From Natronosalvus caseinilyticus (GTDB lineage: Archaea > Halobacteriota > Halobacteria > Halobacteriales > Natrialbaceae), in contig NZ_CP071596.1 in assembly GCF_017357105.1 (NCBI RefSeq), positions 868,001 to 932,000 on the forward strand: DNA of 64,000 nucleotides, written 5' to 3'. The notes under the pieces are model-generated. The model made no database searches. It saw nothing but the letters and a program-made list of their open reading frames with translations, and was not told the origin of the DNA. Position numbers and translations under genes: made by a program. Below, piece by piece: positions 59,713 to 64,000 of the stretch (position 1 is its first letter; each line of letters begins with the position of its first letter).

Positions 59713-60453
59713 GTCGCTCTGAATCCGCGGCGCCAGCATGTACGTGACCTGGCCCTGTCCCTCCGCAAAGCCGAAGTAACACTTGATGGGGAACTCCTCG
59801 CCGAGGTCCAGCGTGACCTCGGTGTCTCTCGGAATCGCCTTGTTCATGTCTTTGAGGTAATCCAGCGAGAACAGCGAGTGCGCCGGCCCGACCTGCAGGT
59901 CGATGAGGTCGTCCTGGGTCAACTCGAGGTGGACGTCGTCGGTGTCGCCCTCGGCGTTGACGTAGAAGAACTCCTCGGCGTCGTCGACGCCCAGCGCGAT
60001 GTGATCGGAGACCATGTCCGCCGCCTTGACCGATCGGTTGACGTCCTTGCCCTCGAGGACGACCCGGGCGGGCAGGTCCAGATCCGGAATGTCCGGCTCC
60101 TGGCGGATCGAGTCTGGGTCGATCAGCGCGAGGGTGTACTCCAGGCCGTCGATCTGGATGTGGAGTTTGCGAGTCTCTTCGTCGAGTTCGAGTTGGATCA
60201 ACTGGCCGGATTCCGCCATGCCGGCGATGTCCTCGAGTCGGGAGAGGTCGACGCCGATCAGGCCGCCATCGGCCTCGTAGGATTCGAACGCGGCCGCCTC
60301 GAGCGAGAGGTCGACCATGCCGACGTTGGCGGGGTCGACGGCCCGGATTGAGAGCCCCTCCTCCTCGAGGTGGATCTTGCACTCGTCGACCAGCACGCTT
60401 ACCGAATCGAGCGCGCTGGTGAGCGTTTCCGCGCTCACGATGGCCTTGAACAT
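59710..60453 (-). CDS. pcn: DNA polymerase sliding clamp PCNA
   Basis: A 247-residue clamp protein: [20 protein letters not shown], then the DNA-facing and subunit-interface regions ([19 protein letters not shown]) and the C-terminal [20 protein letters not shown]. It forms a homotrimer that tethers replication and repair enzymes. The single haloarchaeal PCNA is essential. The start is ATG 60453, as all PCNAs begin MFKA. A TTTTTGTAC element ~27 bases upstream indicates a leaderless transcript. Confidence 0.97.
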   Translation of the reverse strand: MFKAIVSAETLTSALDSVSVLVDECKIHLEEEGLSIRAVDPANVGMVDLSLEAAAFESYEADGGLIGVDLSRLEDIAGMAESGQLIQLELDEETRKLHIQIDGLEYTLALIDPDSIRQEPDIPDLDLPARVVLEGKDVNRSVKAADMVSDHIALGVDDAEEFFYVNAEGDTDDVHLELTQDDLIDLQVGPAHSLFSLDYLKDMNKAIPRDTEVTLDLGEEFPIKCYFGFAEGQGQVTYMLAPRIQSD

Positions 60454-60852
60454 ATGGATCGGGCTACGGACGGTCGGTACAAAAAGGCACCCTTTGGCGC
60501 CGACTCCGTTCGCGTCCACCTCCTGGGTCCACGGCGTGTAAACGGTGACCGTGTTCCGGCGGACGACACCTCGAGTCGCCTGTCGATCTCGTCTTCACCG
60601 AGTTCACCGTCCTCGAAACAGAATTGATGGACTTCACGACCCGAGGGGTCCTTCTGCATTCTGCGTTCGAATGCCGATTCCTAACGCTCGGCCATCACGC
60701 TCCAGACCATTGGCGTCTACGTCACCGAGACCTTCGCCAATCCCCTCCAGTTTGCGGGCCGCCTGTGGGCCTCGAGAAACTGAGCACTGCGCTGGGTTGG
60801 ACCGACCGGAGGCACCCACACTTTTGTCGATAACCGATCCCCATTCGGATAG
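60454..60852. other. intergenic region upstream of pcn
   Basis: About 400 bases between divergent genes. A short minus-strand frame beginning at 60659 (MQKDPSGREVHQFCFEDGEL then [10 protein letters not shown]) has haloarchaeal-like composition for ~30 residues but then degenerates to arginine-rich sequence. It may be a remnant. CTTTTGTCG at about 60821-60829 is the likely TATA element for the gene at 60853. No RNA gene seen. Confidence 0.45.
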
Positions 60853-61491
60853 ATGACCGCCGATACGCACGCGAGCGGCGCCTCGAGCGACGACGTTTCG
60901 GACCCGGACATCGAGGACCTGCTTGACAAACTGGACGAATTGAAAGACGCTGCTGACGACCCCGGAGAGCGTCGACGAGTCGAAGAGACGATTCACCTCG
61001 TAAATCGAATGCCCGGGAGCCAGGCGTTCACGAAACGGATCACGAAGTACACGACGAAAGACATCGCGCAGGCGTTTGTGGGGTCCGTCATCTTCGCGCT
61101 CCCGCTACTCGTCGAGGACGGCGTCTTCGACATCGCGGAGTGGTTTCTGTCGGTCACCCTTGGCGGCGTTCCCGTGTTCTTCGTCGCCAATCTCGGCTTT
61201 CTCCTAGCGATGACCGCAGGGCTGCTCTACTACGCCGACTTCAGGCAGGTCGAGGTTCGAAAGCCGATCCTCGGCGTGATCCCGCGGCGCTACGCGGGGG
61301 TGCTCGTCGTGTCGCTACTGGCGTCCGTTGCAATGATGCTCATGTGGGGACAACTCACCGCGGATGAGCCGACGGCGATGGAGCAGGTGAGTCGCGTGAC
61401 GGTGGTCTGGACGGTCGCCGCGTTCGGCGCCGCGCTAGGCGACATCTTGCCGGGGGAATCGACGGACGAGGACATCAGCGACCGCCTTTGA
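60853..61491 (+). CDS. DUF2391-like integral membrane protein
   Basis: A 212-residue protein. Residues 1-60 are acidic and helical (DIEDLLDKLDELKDAADDPG and on), and five or six membrane helices follow (DIAQAFVGSVIFALPLLV, GGVPVFFVANLGFLLAMTAG, YAGVLVVSLLASVAMMLMWG). The order FVGSVIFALPLL-EDGV-Y.DFRQVEVRKP matches what I recall of the DUF2391 family. Role unknown. Confidence 0.72.
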   Translation: MTADTHASGASSDDVSDPDIEDLLDKLDELKDAADDPGERRRVEETIHLVNRMPGSQAFTKRITKYTTKDIAQAFVGSVIFALPLLVEDGVFDIAEWFLSVTLGGVPVFFVANLGFLLAMTAGLLYYADFRQVEVRKPILGVIPRRYAGVLVVSLLASVAMMLMWGQLTADEPTAMEQVSRVTVVWTVAAFGAALGDILPGESTDEDISDRL

Positions 61492-61595
61492 GCGGCGACG
61501 ACCGTGCGTCACATCGATCCGCTCACCCTCGCGCAAAAACCTGGACGAAAAAGCCGCGACTCGCTTCGCTCGCCGCGGGACAGTACCGGCGCCAG

Positions 61596-63497
61596 CTACG
61601 ACGGGACGACCGTAATCGGTTGCTTGCGATCGATCGCGTCCTCGAGGTCGTCGGCAATCGCACTCCCTCTCGAGACCTGGATTTCGCCGCCGCGACTCAC
61701 CGTCGCGGTGAAGAGGTACTCGCCGCCGGCCTGCACCTCGACGGTTTCGCCGTGGTTGCCGTCGACGGGAACGATGACGTGTCTCGAGGTGATCTCGGGG
61801 GTGACGATCTGGCCGGCCGGCTGTGCGTTGCCGCTGTTTCCGCCTGCGTTGCCGTGGCCGCCGCGGCCACTACCGCCACCGCCTCCACCACCGCTCGAGT
61901 CCGACCCGTAGTGGGGATTCTCGTCGTGCGTTCGCACGTCGATGTCGATCCCGAGCCGGTTCTCGACGTCGGTGATCCGCCCGCCGCCCTTGCCGATCAC
62001 CGTCGAGATATCGTCCTCCTCGACGTAGACGACGGCACGGTTCTGGCTCTTCAGCTGGACGTCGACGTAGCCACGGGCGATCGACCGGATCTCGCGTTCG
62101 ATCTCGGACTTGGCGATCCGATCGACGCCGCTCTCCGCAGTTTCGCCGCCGTCCTCGAGCGGAACCGTGACGACCTGCCGGTTGAACGTGTAGATCTCGT
62201 AGGCGGGTTTGCCCGTCTGGAAGTCCGTCACCTGAATCACGGGGCGAGCGAGGTCCTCCTCGGTGAGCCCCGCGGGGACCTTCACCTCCGTCTTGACGTC
62301 GTAGACGGTCGAAACTTCGCCGGCGTCGATGTAGACGACGGTGTCGACGACCTGCGGGATCATGCCGAGTTCGACGCGACCGACCAGTCGCTGGAGGGCG
62401 TCGATCGGACGAGTCGCGTGGACGACGCCGATCATGCCGACGCCGGCCAGGCGCATGTCCGCGAAGACCTCGAAGTCGTCGGTTTTGCGGACCTCGTCGT
62501 AGATTGTGTAGTCGGGCCGGACCATCAACAGGGCGTCGGCGGTCTTGTCCATCCGCCCACCGAGTTCGGTGTACTGGGTGATCTCGGGGCCGACCTGGAG
62601 GTCGCGGGGCTTCTCCATCGTCTTGACCGCGTAGTCGTGATCGTTCAGGTACCGGGCGACCGACTGGGCGAACGTCGACTTCCCGGCCCCGGGCGACCCG
62701 GAGATGAGGACGCCGCGCTGGCGCTCGAGCAGGCGCTCTTTCAATTCGTCGGCGTGTTCGTAGTCCTCGATGTCGGTCTGGACGATCGGTCTGACGGCGG
62801 TGATCTCGATGCCGTCGGAAAAAGGCGGCCGAGCGATGGCAATCCGGTAGTCCCGAAACTGGACGATCTTCATCCCCGGTTCCGAGAGCTCGATGAAGCC
62901 GCCGGTGGCCTCGCGGGCACCGTCGACGACCTCGCGGGCGTACTCGTCCATCGTGTCCTCGTCGAGGGGCTCGTCGGCGATCTCCTGGTAGTGCATGTCG
63001 CCGATCTCGCCGCGTTTGGCCTTCGGCCGCGTGTCCGTCTTGAGGTGGACGCTCATCGTCTGGTCGTCGAAGTACTCCTCGATGGCCAGGGTCCCCACTC
63101 GCCGCACTTCGGGGGAGAGGTAGTCCACCTCGAGGCCCTTCGCCTGGGCCACTTCGGCCTGGACGATGTCGCTCGTAACGAAGGTGGCCTCGAGGTCCTC
63201 GGCCAGGTCGCGGATGACGGCGTCGATTTCGCCCTCGGCGGCGTGACCGCGCTCGATGGCGGAGGGGCGCTCGCCGACGTACTCGAGGTCGATGCGGCCC
63301 TCGTCGGCGAACTCGGCGAGGCGTTTGAGCTCGCCCAGGCCGTCCCAGCCGCTGTCGAGGCCGTCGTTGGCCTGCGCCTCGAGTTCGGCGACGACGGCTT
63401 CCGGTACGGAGACCGTCGCTCCCTCGAACTGCCCGTCTTCGATCGCAGCGGAGACGCGGCCGTCGATGACCACGCTCGTGTCCGGCACGACATTCAT
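61596..63497 (-). CDS. PIN-ATPase-KH domain protein
   Basis: A 633-residue protein. The N-terminal PIN domain (VVPDTSVVIDGRVSAAIEDG, with acidic residues in the RNase site and FVTSDIVQAEVAQAKG) occupies about 1-140. A VirB11/PilT-like ATPase follows, with Walker A LISGSPGAGKST and YTIYDEVRKTDDFE. A KH-type RNA-binding domain (DDISTVIGKGGGRITDVENR) lies near 490. After a glycine-rich linker a TRAM-like beta domain ends the protein. It is widespread in archaea and probably processes RNA. ATG 63497 was chosen (MNVVPDTS); CTTATAC ~27 bases upstream makes it leaderless. Confidence 0.93.
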   Translation of the reverse strand: MNVVPDTSVVIDGRVSAAIEDGQFEGATVSVPEAVVAELEAQANDGLDSGWDGLGELKRLAEFADEGRIDLEYVGERPSAIERGHAAEGEIDAVIRDLAEDLEATFVTSDIVQAEVAQAKGLEVDYLSPEVRRVGTLAIEEYFDDQTMSVHLKTDTRPKAKRGEIGDMHYQEIADEPLDEDTMDEYAREVVDGAREATGGFIELSEPGMKIVQFRDYRIAIARPPFSDGIEITAVRPIVQTDIEDYEHADELKERLLERQRGVLISGSPGAGKSTFAQSVARYLNDHDYAVKTMEKPRDLQVGPEITQYTELGGRMDKTADALLMVRPDYTIYDEVRKTDDFEVFADMRLAGVGMIGVVHATRPIDALQRLVGRVELGMIPQVVDTVVYIDAGEVSTVYDVKTEVKVPAGLTEEDLARPVIQVTDFQTGKPAYEIYTFNRQVVTVPLEDGGETAESGVDRIAKSEIEREIRSIARGYVDVQLKSQNRAVVYVEEDDISTVIGKGGGRITDVENRLGIDIDVRTHDENPHYGSDSSGGGGGGGSGRGGHGNAGGNSGNAQPAGQIVTPEITSRHVIVPVDGNHGETVEVQAGGEYLFTATVSRGGEIQVSRGSAIADDLEDAIDRKQPITVVPS

Positions 63498-63699
63498 AAC
63501 GGTAATTGCTCGACGGAGGCGTATAAGCGTGTCCACCGGCGATACCAGGTGTACGGCTGCCGGACGGGTAAGTACGCGGAAATCATCCAGTCGCGAACAG
63601 TCAGCGAGACGGAACGCGTTAAGAGGCGGTCGCTCGACCCGTACCTGGCAGATTGTCGATTGGAACAGCTATTTATCATCCGTTGTGATTGCCACGACT

Positions 63700-64000
63700 G
63701 TGGCTACGATCGACCAGCAACCGGCGTCGCCGCTCGTCTTCGACCGGAGCGACGGCTGGCTCGTGACCGGCGCGACCGGCCTCCTGTTCGCGTGCTACCT
63801 GGGACTGGTCGTCGTCGCAAACGCGACCGACTCGGTCCATGCGTGGCACCTCGCCGCCGTCGCGGTCGTCCCCGGGGCAGTCCTCGGCTGTCGACTCGCC
63901 GTGGCCTCGTCCCGAGAGGCCGTCCGCCGTGGACTCGGTCTCGCCATCATTTTCGCCGCGGCCGCCGCCGTCCTCGTCGTCGTCTACCAGAGCCGCTCGC
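63700..64000 (+). CDS. membrane protein, cut off by the window end
   Basis: The frame is open from GTG 63700 (MATIDQQPASPLVFDRSDGW) to the last base with no stop. It encodes at least three hydrophobic segments (LVTGATGLLFACYLGLVVVA, AWHLAAVAVVPGAVLGC and LAIIFAAAAAVLVVVY). ATTTATC at 63671-63677 lies 26 bases before the GTG, so a leaderless start there is preferred to the in-frame GTG at 63685. Divergent from the PIN-ATPase-KH gene. Family not recognisable from this part. Confidence 0.65.
   Translation, partial: MATIDQQPASPLVFDRSDGWLVTGATGLLFACYLGLVVVANATDSVHAWHLAAVAVVPGAVLGCRLAVASSREAVRRGLGLAIIFAAAAAVLVVVYQSRS

Overview
The window is a haloarchaeal chromosome segment, most likely from the Natrialbales/Halobacteriales group. 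The evidence is very high GC with GC-ending codons, acidic proteins, and many genes that begin directly at the predicted transcript start: a TATA box lies about 26-28 nt before ATG/GTG, which indicates leaderless mRNAs. It also carries archaeal hallmark genes: archaeal PCNA, a tRNA splicing endonuclease, ABCE1, a two-domain TatC, an archaeal type I signal peptidase, RPA with its RPA-associated protein, and haloarchaea-restricted DUF families. No CRISPR array, rRNA gene or prophage was seen.

Layout. 1-14.3 kb holds housekeeping and small regulatory genes: a DUF373 membrane protein, a six-PAS histidine kinase, a polyprenyl diphosphate synthase, a TraB-like protein, a hexapeptide acyltransferase, a double winged-helix regulator, an aldo/keto reductase, TrpRS and EndA. 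At 14.3-17.1 kb a gene coding for a zinc-finger (topoisomerase-C4/NucS-N-like) protein is split by an IS200/IS605-type element carrying DUF2080 and tnpB genes. 17.3-26.1 kb holds a PH-domain protein, a Ski2/Hel308-type helicase, an arsR-arsM operon, a ribbon-helix-helix protein, and the divergent tatCt and tatCo genes. 26.1-30.6 kb holds an HNH nuclease, tRNA-His, a DUF5814 protein, a ribbon-helix-helix coiled-coil protein, the rpa3-rpap3 operon and a small DUF7091-like gene. 30.6-41.4 kb holds membrane proteins, a divergent SDR, a long AT-rich decayed spacer, a Tfx-type regulator, an MDR dehydrogenase, UPF0146 divergent from archaemetzincin, a coupled pair of small membrane proteins, and an EMC6-like protein with ABCE1.

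41.5-47.8 kb is the most interesting part. Two divergent operons encode DUF1102/TasA-like secreted proteins, a DUF7344 membrane-anchored regulator, a SipW-like signal peptidase and a DUF5305 membrane protein. Three very short ORFs overlap the starts of the next genes by ATGA/GTGA, a dyad straddles a TATA-like element in the divergent promoter, and a 20-bp tandem repeat lies at the 3' end. I infer an extracellular filament (bundling-pilus-like) assembly locus.

48-64 kb holds a winged-helix protein, an IMPACT protein, a TAXI-type TRAP uptake system with DUF1850, an S9 peptidase, several membrane proteins, PCNA, a DUF2391-like protein, a PIN-ATPase-KH protein, and a membrane gene cut off by the window end.
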